Shown here in pieces: positions 1 through 7,493 of a DNA stretch of 19,973 bases. Under the pieces are notes generated by a model. That model made no database searches and was not told the DNA's origin. It was given only the letters and a program-made list of their open reading frames with translations. Origin of the DNA: CAYNFH01 sp964396385. Lineage in GTDB: Bacteria; Armatimonadota; Chthonomonadetes; Chthonomonadales; CAJBBX01. The stretch lies in the NCBI GenBank assembly GCA_964396385.1, contig CAYNFH010000117.1, forward strand, positions 1 to 19,973, given 5' to 3'. A program made the position numbers and the translations under genes. Positions within the stretch are counted from its first letter, which is position 1. Each line of letters begins with the position of its first letter.

Positions 1-498
1 GTCGGGATAGTTCTTCCAGACCGGCGCAAAGTGCTTGATCTTGGTCACCTGGGATCTCGGTAGGTCGAACTCACGCCCGGCGAGGCTTCGGGGCTCCAGA
101 ATGCGCAGATGGCGCTCGCCCGTATCCAGCTCTTTGAGAACCGCCACCAGAACGCGCCGGCCGAGGTAGTCCGCGTGGGCCAGGCCTGCTTCCGTGCCGT
201 TCACCATCACCTTCACCTGCTGGCGCGGGACCCAGACCGGCGGGAACTTGCTCATGTCATCATCCTCCTTCAGGGAGGTAACCACAAGCCAGGCGAACGG
301 GATGAGGAATAGGATGGACCCTGCAATGAGCGTAACGTGGAGCGCCCCTAACCGGATGCCCTGGCGCAGCGCCTTGCGCCGCCGCCACGCGGCGCGCGAG
401 TCGAGAGTGGAGAGTCGAGAGTCTAGAGTCGCAGATTCGGCCCGCCCGGCACTCTCGACTCTGGACTCTCGACCGTCCACTCCTGTGCCCTCGCTCAT
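1..498 (-). CDS. carbohydrate ABC transporter permease, MalG-like (3' end outside window)
   Basis: This is the N-terminal part of an inner-membrane sugar-importer permease; the frame stays open for 166 codons to the left edge. The ATG at 498-496 overlaps the TGA of the upstream fusion gene (ATGA), so translation is probably coupled. Residues 1-36 are low-complexity and encoded by 7-bp repeats. A basic segment (AAWRRRKALRQG) and a first membrane helix (about 50-70, LIAGSILFLIPFAWLVVTSL) follow. After the typical KFPPVWVP motif the usual continuation is interrupted by about 65 hydrophilic residues before APVWKNYPD, which looks like the normal resumption. The EAA loop would lie outside the window. 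Family assignment rests on the first helix, the motif and the neighbour; the substrate is unknown. Confidence 0.8.
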   Translation of the reverse strand, partial: MSEGTGVDGRESRVESAGRAESATLDSRLSTLDSRAAWRRRKALRQGIRLGALHVTLIAGSILFLIPFAWLVVTSLKEDDDMSKFPPVWVPRQQVKVMVNGTEAGLAHADYLGRRVLVAVLKELDTGERHLRILEPRSLAGREFDLPRSQVTKIKHFAPVWKNYPD

Positions 499-3011
499 CT
501 CCGTTCCGCCTCGTAGTGGACCCAGCGCGGCGCCAGCTTGAGCTGCGCCAGGGTCAGCGCCAGGATGATGAGGAACAGGACCCATGCCAGCGCGGAGGCG
601 TACCCCATTTTGAAGTACTTGAACGCATTGTTGAACAGGTACATCACCGGCACCAGCAGGCTGTCCACCGGCCCCACGGTGCTGCCGCCCGTCCCCTGGC
701 CACCCAGGATGTAGATGCGGTCGAACTCCTGGATGGCCGCGATGGTGCCCATGATGAGGTTGAAGAAGACGTACGGCGAGAGCATCGGGAGCGTTACGTT
801 GCGGAACCGGCTCAGCACCCCCGCCCCGTCTATCTCCGCCGCCTCGTATAGGTGCTGCGGGATCCCCTGCAATCCGGCCAGCCAGAGGATCATGCCGCCG
901 CCCGCCCCCCAGAGTCCCTGAAGGATGAGACCCGGTTTGGCCCAGTCCGCCGCGCCGAACCACCCTGGCGGGTCCACATGTGCCCACGGTATGATGGCCG
1001 CCTTCCAGAACGCGTCGAGCAAGCCGCGATTCGGGTCTCCGTTCAGCACCCAGGCCCACAGCACCGCGCTGGCCACCACCGGTACGATGCTGGGCACATA
1101 GAAGAACGTGCGATACAGGCTCATTCCGCCCACTTTGGAGTTGAGCAGCAAGGCGATGGACAGGCCGGTGCAGATTCCAAGCGGGATACCGAATACCGCC
1201 AGATACGCCACGTTGTAGAGCGAAGTTTTGAGGTAGTAACTGTCCGACCCGAACAGCTCCACATAGTTATGCACGCCCACGTAGTACGGCGGGTGGAGCA
1301 CGTCGTAGTCGCAGAAGCTGAGGAATATTGACGCGAGGATGGGTCCCGCGGTCAAAGTGATGAAGCCGACGATCCACGGACCGGCGAACAGATAGCCCGC
1401 CAGGGCCTCCCGACGCGTAATGCTCCCCATTCTCATGACGCGCCAGAGACGCACACCCGCGAATCCCAACAGCATGGCGCCCAGGACCGCACTGATGGCT
1501 ATGGGGATACGCGGGTCCAGCAGCGGGTAGTTGGCGCGATGAAACTCCTTGTCCAGCTCCACCTGCACTATGCGGGTGCCATCATCCATGGCCGCTTGCG
1601 CGGTGGCGGAATGGTGAGTCGCCTTGTCAAATGCGCGGGCGTGCTCGTCCCACAGGCGCTGACCCACAAATGTGACCGGACGGAACCTGGCGTTCTGCAT
1701 CAGGTCCAGGAACGTCTCCAGCGGCTTGCGGTACTTCTCTGCGGCTGGCGCGAACTCCCGGAAGACGGCGTCATTCGCCTTGCGGTTGGCGGAAATGTTC
1801 GGCACGTACAGCCGGCCCTTGGAGCGGTTGTACTCCTCCTGCGCCCGCGCGTCGATCAGCGCCGCTTCCGGGCTCTCCATCCACTTGATGAACTCCCACG
1901 CTTCCTGCGGGTGCGCGGACCCCATCGGAATGGCATACGAGAACCCTCCGGACCACGTGATGTATGGGGGCTGCCACTCAAACCGGGAAGCACCGCTTTC
2001 AGCGTCGCCCGCTCGCCCGCTCGCCCGCTCGCCCGCTCGCCTTTCCGTGACCGCTAGGCGTTCGGCGGGCACGGGCGCTGGGACCACGCCGAAGTCTAGA
2101 TCGGGACCGTACCGGGCGATGGTATTCAGGACCCAGTTACCGTCGATCTTCATCGCTACCTTGCCGGTGAGGAAAGGGTCCAGATCCTGCGACTGGAAGC
2201 CGGAGGCAAAAGCATCCACCCGCGTTACCCCGCCGAGCGCGTCATAAATGCTCACCATGTAGTCCAGCGCGGCCACGCTGTACGGATTATTCATGGTGCA
2301 GCGCCGGCCGTCCGGCGTCATGAACTCGCCGCCGTTCTGCCAGCTATAGAGATAGAGCCACGAGTTACCGTAGTTGGGGATAAAGCCGATGCGCCTGTAG
2401 GAGGATCCGTCCGTGGTCGGCACCGTGAGCCGCTTCGCTATCTCCTTCAGCTCTTCCCAGGTGCGAGGCGGCTTGTCCGGATCCAGTCCGGCTTCCCTGA
2501 AAACGGAGCGATTGTAGTAAAGGGCGCGGTCGTCCGTGTCGGCAGGAATCGCGAACACCTTGCCCTTGTAGGTGGCCTCCTGCCAGCAAGCGGTGTAGAA
2601 GTCCTCGGGCTTGATGCCGTACCGCCGGTCGCGATCCCGGTGGATCAGGTCGTCAAGCGGGCGGAACGTGTCTCGTGAGGCCCAGTCCCCGATGGTGAAC
2701 CGGTCCTGGCGGATTACGTCCGGAGGCACCCCTCCCACAATCGCCGTCATCAGCTTTTGAGGGTTCATGCCGCCCGCGCCCATGGAGAGCACGGACACCA
2801 GCACGTTGGGGTGGCGCCGCTGGAATTCATCCACACGCGCTTGCAGGCCCTTGGTCTCCTCCCCGTACTGGAGCCCCCAGACGACCAGCTTGACCTTGCC
2901 AGGGGGCAAGCGCTCATCGGCACAGCCGGAAATCAGGACAGTCAGGAGGACAGGGAGGAGGGCGCAGGGCGTACGAAAGCGGCTCGGCAGGCGGCCGAAC
3001 ATGGGCATCAT
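495..3011 (-). CDS. sugar-binding lipoprotein fused to MalF-like ABC permease
   Basis: The 838-residue protein combines two normally separate importer subunits. Residues 1-30 are a lipoprotein signal peptide (lipobox LISGC, Cys30). About 35-495 is a family 1 extracellular solute-binding domain (VKLVVWG start, YYNRSVFREAGL, later YITWSGGFSYAIP and AWEFIKWM). A linking helix spans about 500-522. From about 528 a six-helix permease follows, with the EAA loop EAAEIDGAG at 723-731 and VTLPMLSP after it. Residues 323-335 are an Arg/Gly/Ala-rich insertion encoded by 8-bp repeats. The start follows GAGGGA and a near-consensus promoter, and the MalG-like permease overlaps downstream. No ATPase is present, so a shared MsmK/UgpC-like ATPase elsewhere is inferred. 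Substrate is unknown; binding-protein/permease fusions occur in some phyla. Confidence 0.92.
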   Translation of the reverse strand: MMPMFGRLPSRFRTPCALLPVLLTVLISGCADERLPPGKVKLVVWGLQYGEETKGLQARVDEFQRRHPNVLVSVLSMGAGGMNPQKLMTAIVGGVPPDVIRQDRFTIGDWASRDTFRPLDDLIHRDRDRRYGIKPEDFYTACWQEATYKGKVFAIPADTDDRALYYNRSVFREAGLDPDKPPRTWEELKEIAKRLTVPTTDGSSYRRIGFIPNYGNSWLYLYSWQNGGEFMTPDGRRCTMNNPYSVAALDYMVSIYDALGGVTRVDAFASGFQSQDLDPFLTGKVAMKIDGNWVLNTIARYGPDLDFGVVPAPVPAERLAVTERRAGERASGRAGDAESGASRFEWQPPYITWSGGFSYAIPMGSAHPQEAWEFIKWMESPEAALIDARAQEEYNRSKGRLYVPNISANRKANDAVFREFAPAAEKYRKPLETFLDLMQNARFRPVTFVGQRLWDEHARAFDKATHHSATAQAAMDDGTRIVQVELDKEFHRANYPLLDPRIPIAISAVLGAMLLGFAGVRLWRVMRMGSITRREALAGYLFAGPWIVGFITLTAGPILASIFLSFCDYDVLHPPYYVGVHNYVELFGSDSYYLKTSLYNVAYLAVFGIPLGICTGLSIALLLNSKVGGMSLYRTFFYVPSIVPVVASAVLWAWVLNGDPNRGLLDAFWKAAIIPWAHVDPPGWFGAADWAKPGLILQGLWGAGGGMILWLAGLQGIPQHLYEAAEIDGAGVLSRFRNVTLPMLSPYVFFNLIMGTIAAIQEFDRIYILGGQGTGGSTVGPVDSLLVPVMYLFNNAFKYFKMGYASALAWVLFLIILALTLAQLKLAPRWVHYEAERR

Positions 3012-3034
3012 GGTCCCTCGTGTGGCGATGATGG

Positions 3035-3063
3035 ATTCTAACAGCCGGCGAGTGACCTGTCAA
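3035..3063 (-). promoter_or_regulatory. sigma70-type promoter for the sugar-importer operon
   Basis: On the minus strand TTGACA (3063-3058) is followed by 17 bases and TAGAAT (3040-3035). This is a perfect -35 and a 5/6 -10 at the optimal spacing. Transcription would start near 3028, giving a short leader that includes the GAGGGA ribosome binding site before the ATG at 3011. Confidence 0.75.
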
Positions 3064-3176
3064 CGAAGCGAGGGGCGAGACACGCAGCAGGAACTGCCCC
3101 GCTGGGCGGCATGACGCAAAGGAGACGCGGAGAGGTAGAGAGCCTTGTCGCGTCGCGGCGACACGCAGGTGGAACG
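3064..3176. other. intergenic stretch with small hairpin
   Basis: This separates the zinc-ribbon gene from the sugar-importer promoter. It holds a short inverted repeat, TGTCGC/GCGACA at 3146-3163, just past the minus-strand stop at 3177, and a GC-rich imperfect hairpin near 3098-3112. Neither is followed by a T tract, so termination is only a possibility. The purine-rich stretch at 3116-3137 resembles the 8-bp-repeat style seen at other boundaries, but the units are not clear. Confidence 0.35.
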
Positions 3177-3473
3177 CTACTTGCGGACGGGCTGGCGGTC
3201 AAGCTCCGGGAACGCGCACTCTCGCGTACAGACGTAGCGGACGCGCTCACCACCCTCCAGTACCTCCAGCTTGGCGGCGCCGCCGCAGTTGGGGCACGAA
3301 GGCTCGTCCATGGTCATCATAATGTAATTGCTTCGGTAGTCGCCATCACTCGAGAAGTAGATGTCGTGCAGGATCCACCCGGACTCCAGGAGCTCGTTGG
3401 CCGCGCTGGCGCGCACCTCGGCTACCCGCTTCACGGAGTGCAGGTCAATCTCTCTCGTCAGTTCACGATCCAT
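3177..3473 (-). CDS. small zinc-ribbon protein of unknown function
   Basis: The 98-residue protein has a first half of the pattern VxEVRAxAANELLESGWILHDIYF, as in small domains that end a helix with GW followed by a strand (DUF4177-like in style). The second half has four cysteines in two pairs (C60, C63, C82, C86; CPNC and CTREC), fitting a single zinc ribbon. The ATG at 3473 was chosen because AGAGGAGG lies five bases upstream. A longer frame from 3530 would translate the repeat hairpin and is less likely. It lies just downstream of the NlpC/P60 gene on the same strand and may share its promoter. Function is not recognised; a metal-binding or nucleic-acid role is a guess from the cysteines. 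Confidence 0.75.
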   Translation of the reverse strand: MDRELTREIDLHSVKRVAEVRASAANELLESGWILHDIYFSSDGDYRSNYIMMTMDEPSCPNCGGAAKLEVLEGGERVRYVCTRECAFPELDRQPVRK

Positions 3474-3489
3474 GGATGCCTCCTCTGGG

Positions 3490-3553
3490 GGATGAAGGAT
3501 GAGGGATGAGTCCGGAGTCCGGGAATTCATCCTTCATCCCTCATCCTTCATCC
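3490..3553. repeat. perfect 20-bp inverted repeat built of 7-bp units
   Basis: The left arm (3490-3509, units like GGATGAA/GGATGAG) is the exact reverse complement of 3534-3553 (units like TCATCCC/TCATCCT). The loop of 24 bases holds a smaller TCCGGAGTCCGG palindrome. One further TCATCCT unit at 3527-3533 allows slipped pairing. The TGA stop of the NlpC/P60 gene lies inside the right arm, and the ribosome binding site of the zinc-ribbon gene lies just beyond the left arm, so the hairpin fills the junction of the two genes. Confidence 0.9.
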
Positions 3554-4219
3554 TTTCTTGACCCGGCGTGCCCCTCGGTAACGCCGTCGGTAGTAGTCCT
3601 CATCCAGGGTGTCTACGCTTACGCGCCCTCGGCGGGTCGCGGCGTGTACAAACTTGCCGTTGCCGGTATAGATTCCCACGTGCGAGATGCCCCGCCGCGT
3701 CGTGTGGAAGAAAACCAGGTCTCCCGGTTTGAGCTGATCCTGCGGAACGTGTTGCCCCTGCGTGAACTGTCCTGACGCAGTCCGCTGAAGCCTGACGCCT
3801 TGACGGCGGTACACGGCACTCGTAAATCCGGAACAGTCTAGCCCGCCGCGGCTGGTTCCTCCGAACCGGTACGGGACGCCGCGATAACTCAGCGCCGTTC
3901 GGACCACCTGCTCGCCCAATAACGAAGTGCCAGCGGCGCCGGTTTTGTGCTCCCCTGCCAGTGCCGCGTTTCGCGCCTGGGCCCTGAGCACCGCCAGGAG
4001 CGTCTGCCGGTTTGCAGCCCGACGCACCCAATCTGTTGGCGAGGGCGTGCGTTTGGCCGCGGAAGGGTCCTTGGACGTCAGGGATTTTTGAGCGGGAGGC
4101 TTGACGGATTCGCCATGCTTGGCGAGGGTGGATTGACACTCTCCGGCAGCAGCGGCCAGAGAAAGGACAAGGACTGCCGCGACGCTTAAGGGCGTGCGAC
4201 GGAAATGGGAATGTGGCAA
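3548..4219 (-). CDS. secreted NlpC/P60 family peptidoglycan hydrolase
   Basis: A cell-wall gamma-D-glutamyl-diamino acid endopeptidase type domain occupies the C-terminal half. With the TTG start at 4219 (223 residues) the catalytic Cys is C129 in LDCSGF, the His is H180 in SHVGIY, and H192 in KFVHA fits the third position. KPGDLVFF is also conserved. Residues 1-28 form a Sec signal peptide (FRRTPLSVAAVLVLSLAAAAG). A Lys/Pro-rich linker and a short helical region precede the catalytic domain; no SH3 or LysM domain is seen. The TTG is preceded by GGAAGG ten bases upstream. A GTG at 4270 or ATG at 4258 in the same frame is possible but would give an unusually long n-region. The family is clear; the cleaved bond is inferred. 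Confidence 0.9.
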   Translation of the reverse strand: MPHSHFRRTPLSVAAVLVLSLAAAAGECQSTLAKHGESVKPPAQKSLTSKDPSAAKRTPSPTDWVRRAANRQTLLAVLRAQARNAALAGEHKTGAAGTSLLGEQVVRTALSYRGVPYRFGGTSRGGLDCSGFTSAVYRRQGVRLQRTASGQFTQGQHVPQDQLKPGDLVFFHTTRRGISHVGIYTGNGKFVHAATRRGRVSVDTLDEDYYRRRYRGARRVKKG

Positions 4220-4365
4220 ACCATCACATCCTTCCGTAGCGGTGTTGTAGCACACCATGCTGCGCGGCACTGTGCCCTTATGGAATTATCCGGAGTGCGA
4301 GGAGCGGGCCGTGCCGCCGATGATGGAGCGCTATCGGCCTTCTGTGAAGTTTCTCACAACGACCT

Positions 4366-4395
4366 ACTGTAGCGCAGGTGTTCTCGCCCTGTCAA
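4366..4395 (-). promoter_or_regulatory. candidate promoter for the NlpC/P60 gene
   Basis: On the minus strand TTGACA (4395-4390), 18 bases, then TACAGT (4371-4366). The -35 is perfect and the -10 matches at 4 of 6 positions. Transcription would start near 4359, leaving a leader of about 140 bases. It lies back to back with the cdaA promoter. Confidence 0.5.
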
Positions 4396-4436
4396 GTGTA
4401 ATTGAAAACGCAGTGTCGCCCGTTGTGGCTGGTTGC

Positions 4437-4466
4437 TTGAAGGCGCGGAATCGCGAGTGCTATACT
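4437..4466 (+). promoter_or_regulatory. candidate promoter for the cdaA operon
   Basis: TTGAAG (4437-4442), 18 bases, then TATACT (4461-4466). Transcription would begin near 4473, about 45 bases before the cdaA ATG. The 300-base divergent region between the NlpC/P60 and cdaA genes otherwise holds only the opposing promoter. Confidence 0.6.
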
Positions 4467-4517
4467 TAGCCCGGATCCCCAGCCAGGCCCATCAGGAGCG
4501 CTGACCGTGTACGTGCG

Positions 4518-5396
4518 ATGACTACCATGCAGATCTGGAACGCGCTCAAGGGCTTCAACTACCGAATGGTAGTGGACGTGCTCCTGGTCGCATGGTTGAT
4601 CTACCGGCTGCTACTGCTGGCCAAGGGCACCCGCGCCTGGCAGATCATCGGCGGACTGATGGTGTTCGTGGTTGCGGTGGTCGTTTCGGACAAGCTTCAG
4701 CTCTACTCCCTCCATTGGCTGCTCAAGCAGGCCTTTCCCCTCGGACCGGTCGCACTCGTCATTCTTTTCCTGCCGGAGCTGCGCCACTTCCTGGAAGAGT
4801 TCGGGCGGCCTGGCTTCTGGGGAAGCAGCCTGGGGCTGGTGCGCACCGAAGAGATGAGCGGCATGATCGACGCCGTGGTCCGGGCCGTTTCTACCCTGTC
4901 CGTGCGCCGCATCGGGGCACTGATCGTGTTCGAGCGAGAGACCGGCCTGGAGGACATCATCGCCACAGGAGTCCCGGTGAACGCGGCAGTCAGTGCCGAG
5001 ATGCTCAACACCATCTTCTATAAGGGAACCCCTCTGCACGACGGCGCCGTAGTGATCCGCCACGACAGATTGGTGGCAGCCGGCTGCACGCTGCCGCTCA
5101 CTGCCAGTCCGCGCGTGGATGCCGCGGTGCACACCCGGCACAAGGCGGCGCTTGGGATGTCCGAAGAGAGCGACGCCATCGTCATAATAGTCTCAGAGGA
5201 GACGGGGACTATCTCCATCGCGGTGGACGGCAAGCTGATCCGCGGACTTCGCGATGAGAGCCTCCGGCACCGGCTGGTGCAGCTCCTCCAGCTCGGAGAG
5301 CCACGCCGCGGCCGCGGTCCCATCCGTAAAGTTGCTACCCGCGTGGGCGACGCCATCAAGACCGCCCGCACCGCCAAGCGGGGATACGGGCAATGA
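4518..5396 (+). CDS. cdaA: diadenylate cyclase CdaA
   Basis: This membrane enzyme condenses two ATP into cyclic di-AMP. Residues 18-35, 43-57 and 75-88 are three membrane helices, the usual CdaA arrangement, followed by a cytoplasmic DAC domain. Active-site motifs are DGA (175-177, in PLHDGAVVI) and RHK (207-209, in TRHKAALGMSEESDA), where most family members have RHR. The 292-residue length is close to the family norm. A short basic tail (KTARTAKRGYGQ) follows the domain. The start is ATG 4518; ATG 4527 is also possible because no SD is well placed. cdaR follows, the standard pairing; the glmM that often comes next is absent and replaced by membrane-protein genes. Confidence 0.95.
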   Translation: MTTMQIWNALKGFNYRMVVDVLLVAWLIYRLLLLAKGTRAWQIIGGLMVFVVAVVVSDKLQLYSLHWLLKQAFPLGPVALVILFLPELRHFLEEFGRPGFWGSSLGLVRTEEMSGMIDAVVRAVSTLSVRRIGALIVFERETGLEDIIATGVPVNAAVSAEMLNTIFYKGTPLHDGAVVIRHDRLVAAGCTLPLTASPRVDAAVHTRHKAALGMSEESDAIVIIVSEETGTISIAVDGKLIRGLRDESLRHRLVQLLQLGEPRRGRGPIRKVATRVGDAIKTARTAKRGYGQ

Positions 5397-5401
5397 ACTG
5401 C

Positions 5402-5488
5402 AGGTGAGAGGTGAGAGGTGAGAGGTGATTGGCCGGATATAGCTTCACCCATCACCCATCACCCATCACCCATCACCCATCACCCACC
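5402..5488. repeat. 7-bp repeat arrays, GAGGTGA then TCACCCA, facing each other
   Basis: Four GAGGTGA-type units (5402-5429) are followed, after about 18 bases, by at least five TCACCCA units (about 5448-5482). The GGTGA and TCACC cores are complementary, so the arrays can pair imperfectly. The first array resembles the Shine-Dalgarno sequence, and a TTG at 5429 follows immediately. Read in the cdaR frame the second array encodes a seven-residue period, THHPSPI. Confidence 0.85.
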
Positions 5489-6493
5489 ATGTTTAGATTC
5501 CTCAGCGAAAACTTCGTCCTCAAGGTCATCGCGCTGGCGACCTCGCTCATGATATGGTTCTACGCCAGTGAAGAGCGCAACCCCATAGTCACCAAGCGCG
5601 TGAATGCGGCGGTCAGGGTCGTCGGGACGGCCCCGCCCGACCTGCTGGTGCGGGTCAGCACGGACCCGGTCCCGGTAGACGTGAGCGGACCGCGCAATGA
5701 AGTGGACGCCCTCAGCGATACGGACGTGAAGGCCCGCGTCAGCCAGTCCCTCATCCGCGCGGGCGATCACCAGGTTCCGATCTCCGGGTTCGACCGGCCA
5801 CCGTCCGCACCGGACATAACCGTTCAGGCGCTTCAGCAAACGGTACCGGCCTCCGTCACGCGCAAGCTCTCCAAGCGGCTACGAGTGGAAGCCGCCTTCA
5901 ATAACGACGCCCCACTCGGCCGGGTATACAGCATGCGTCCGCGGCTGGACCCGGCCTATGCCACCGTTATCGGCAGTCGCGAGGACCTGGACCGAGTCGT
6001 CAAGCTGCGGGTCTATGTGGAGACCCACGGCGGCAGCGTGCACGAAGACCTGCCCATCCTGGCGCTGGACCACGACGACGTGCGGGTCGACTCCGTACAG
6101 CTTGAGCCGGACCGGACCCACGTGGAACTGGACCTGGTGGAGGCGCCCGCAAGCCGGACGCTCATTATCAACCCTGTGATAACCGGACGGCCCGCGCCTC
6201 CGTACGGAGTGGCGGAGGTCCTGGTGAAGCCCGACCAGGTGACTGTGATTGGGAAACCGGAGCAGCTCCTCCAGCTTTCCAACGTGGCCACCGCACCCGT
6301 GCTCCTGGACGGCCTTACCTCCGACGTAAGTCGCGAGACACCCCTCCGGCTTCCGGAAGGCGTACGGCTAAGAGGCCAGCGCCAAACGGTGCTCGTAACC
6401 GTAAGGCTCCGAGACCTCGGCAAGTCGGGAGCCGATGGAGGGTCTGGCGCCCCCGGGCACCCACCGGAGCCGGGTAAGCGCGGTCCAGGATAG
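5489..6493 (+). CDS. cdaR: CdaR-like YbbR-domain regulator of diadenylate cyclase
   Basis: The protein has one N-terminal membrane helix (FVLKVIALATSLMIWFYA, about residues 7-24) and a long extracytoplasmic part made of several YbbR-type beta domains, each about 80-90 residues with VxVxGP/VxVxGxP type turns. In Firmicutes the YbbR protein CdaR binds CdaA in the membrane and modulates c-di-AMP output; adjacency to cdaA supports the same role here. The ATG at 5489 gives a canonical start (MFRFLSENFVLKV) but has no SD. A TTG at 5429, directly after an SD-like GAGAGGTGA array, is in frame and would add 20 residues translated from the repeat. The C-terminal tail is Gly/Pro-rich. The orthologue assignment is strong by context. 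Confidence 0.88.
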   Translation: MFRFLSENFVLKVIALATSLMIWFYASEERNPIVTKRVNAAVRVVGTAPPDLLVRVSTDPVPVDVSGPRNEVDALSDTDVKARVSQSLIRAGDHQVPISGFDRPPSAPDITVQALQQTVPASVTRKLSKRLRVEAAFNNDAPLGRVYSMRPRLDPAYATVIGSREDLDRVVKLRVYVETHGGSVHEDLPILALDHDDVRVDSVQLEPDRTHVELDLVEAPASRTLIINPVITGRPAPPYGVAEVLVKPDQVTVIGKPEQLLQLSNVATAPVLLDGLTSDVSRETPLRLPEGVRLRGQRQTVLVTVRLRDLGKSGADGGSGAPGHPPEPGKRGPG

Positions 6494-6500
6494 GAATAGC

Positions 6501-7493
6501 ATGATCTCCGCCAGTCAGGCGCCGGAGCTGCAGACCAGCTCGACCCCGGACCTGCTCCCTCTTTCCATCGGAGACGTCTTCGACGTCGCGTTCGACCTCT
6601 ACAAGCGCAACTTCGCGCTCTTCGCCGGGGTCTCCGCAGTAATCCTCGTTCCTACCTCTATCGCCAAGAGTGCTGTGTTGATGGCAATGGGCTTTGACCG
6701 CCTGAACCTCAATCGCAGCTCCAGCGACAGCGACGTGACACAGGTCCTGGGCCTTGGCGCGGCGATGGTCTGCATTGGCGTCGTGTACTTCCTGCTGATC
6801 GTGGTCCAGAGCGGGGTCTTGAGCGTGGCGGTATCGGAGGCCTACCTGGGCCGGAGGACCACCGTGGGAGAGGCGTACCGCCGCGCGGTCCCGGCCATTC
6901 CGCGGCTGATCGTCACCTGGATCTGCATAGGATTGGTGGTCGGGTTGCTCTGTACGATGGTCTTCGGCGCTTCCGTCTTGATGGTTGGGATCGCGCTGGC
7001 AGGAGGCGCGATGAAGGGCAACCCGAGCGAGGGCGCTGCCATCGCGATGACCATTATCGCGCTGTTCTTCCCCACCGTGCTCGGGCTGCTGGGCGGCGTG
7101 GCGCTCGGCGTGTTCACCCCCCAGGTCATCGTGCTGGAGAACGGCCGGTACTTCTCCGCCGTCGCCCGCAATCTGGACATGCTGCGCGACCGGTTCGTCC
7201 CTATCCTGATCGCGTGCGTGCTGCTGATCCTCATCGGGTTCGCCCTCCAGATGGCTCTGTTCTATTCCGTCATATGGCTCCTGGAGCTCTTCGTTTACCC
7301 CTGGATCCACTTCCCCTCGCTCTGGCAGAAGGTTGTGCAGGCTGTGTGGGGCGCTCTTCTATCGCTCGCCCTACATCCCTTCTATATCACCTGCCTCACG
7401 CTGATGTATTATGACCAGCGGGTACGCCGCGAAGGGTTTGACCTTGCGCTGATGGAGCGAAGGCTGAATGCGGCCAGAACGGTTGAGGGTTGA
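6501..7493 (+). CDS. polytopic membrane protein of unknown function
   Basis: The 330-residue protein has a soluble N-terminus with LSIGDVFDVAFDLYKRNFALF, then about six membrane helices and a C-terminal YYDQRVRREGFDLALM motif. This layout is typical of the YciC/DUF975-like and 'glycerophosphodiester phosphodiesterase membrane domain' groups, where the I-D-x-A-F-x-L-Y-x-R-N start and Y-x-D-x-R-x-R-x-E-G-x-D-L end are conserved. The ATG at 6501 follows TAGGA with good spacing, seven bases after the cdaR stop; an earlier ATG at 6435 would overlap cdaR. It is followed after three bases by the DUF4129-type gene, so co-transcription is likely. No enzymatic residues are visible; a role in envelope homeostasis is inference. 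Confidence 0.8.
   Translation: MISASQAPELQTSSTPDLLPLSIGDVFDVAFDLYKRNFALFAGVSAVILVPTSIAKSAVLMAMGFDRLNLNRSSSDSDVTQVLGLGAAMVCIGVVYFLLIVVQSGVLSVAVSEAYLGRRTTVGEAYRRAVPAIPRLIVTWICIGLVVGLLCTMVFGASVLMVGIALAGGAMKGNPSEGAAIAMTIIALFFPTVLGLLGGVALGVFTPQVIVLENGRYFSAVARNLDMLRDRFVPILIACVLLILIGFALQMALFYSVIWLLELFVYPWIHFPSLWQKVVQAVWGALLSLALHPFYITCLTLMYYDQRVRREGFDLALMERRLNAARTVEG

Noticed and set aside
5402..5488. Possible CRISPR array
   Set aside because: Repeat units are 7 bp and contiguous with no spacers, so this is a short tandem array.
6315..7310. Minus-strand frame of 331 codons opposite the membrane protein gene
   Set aside because: Composition (Asp, His, Gln, Arg, no hydrophobic core) is that of an antisense shadow; the plus strand has a clear membrane protein.
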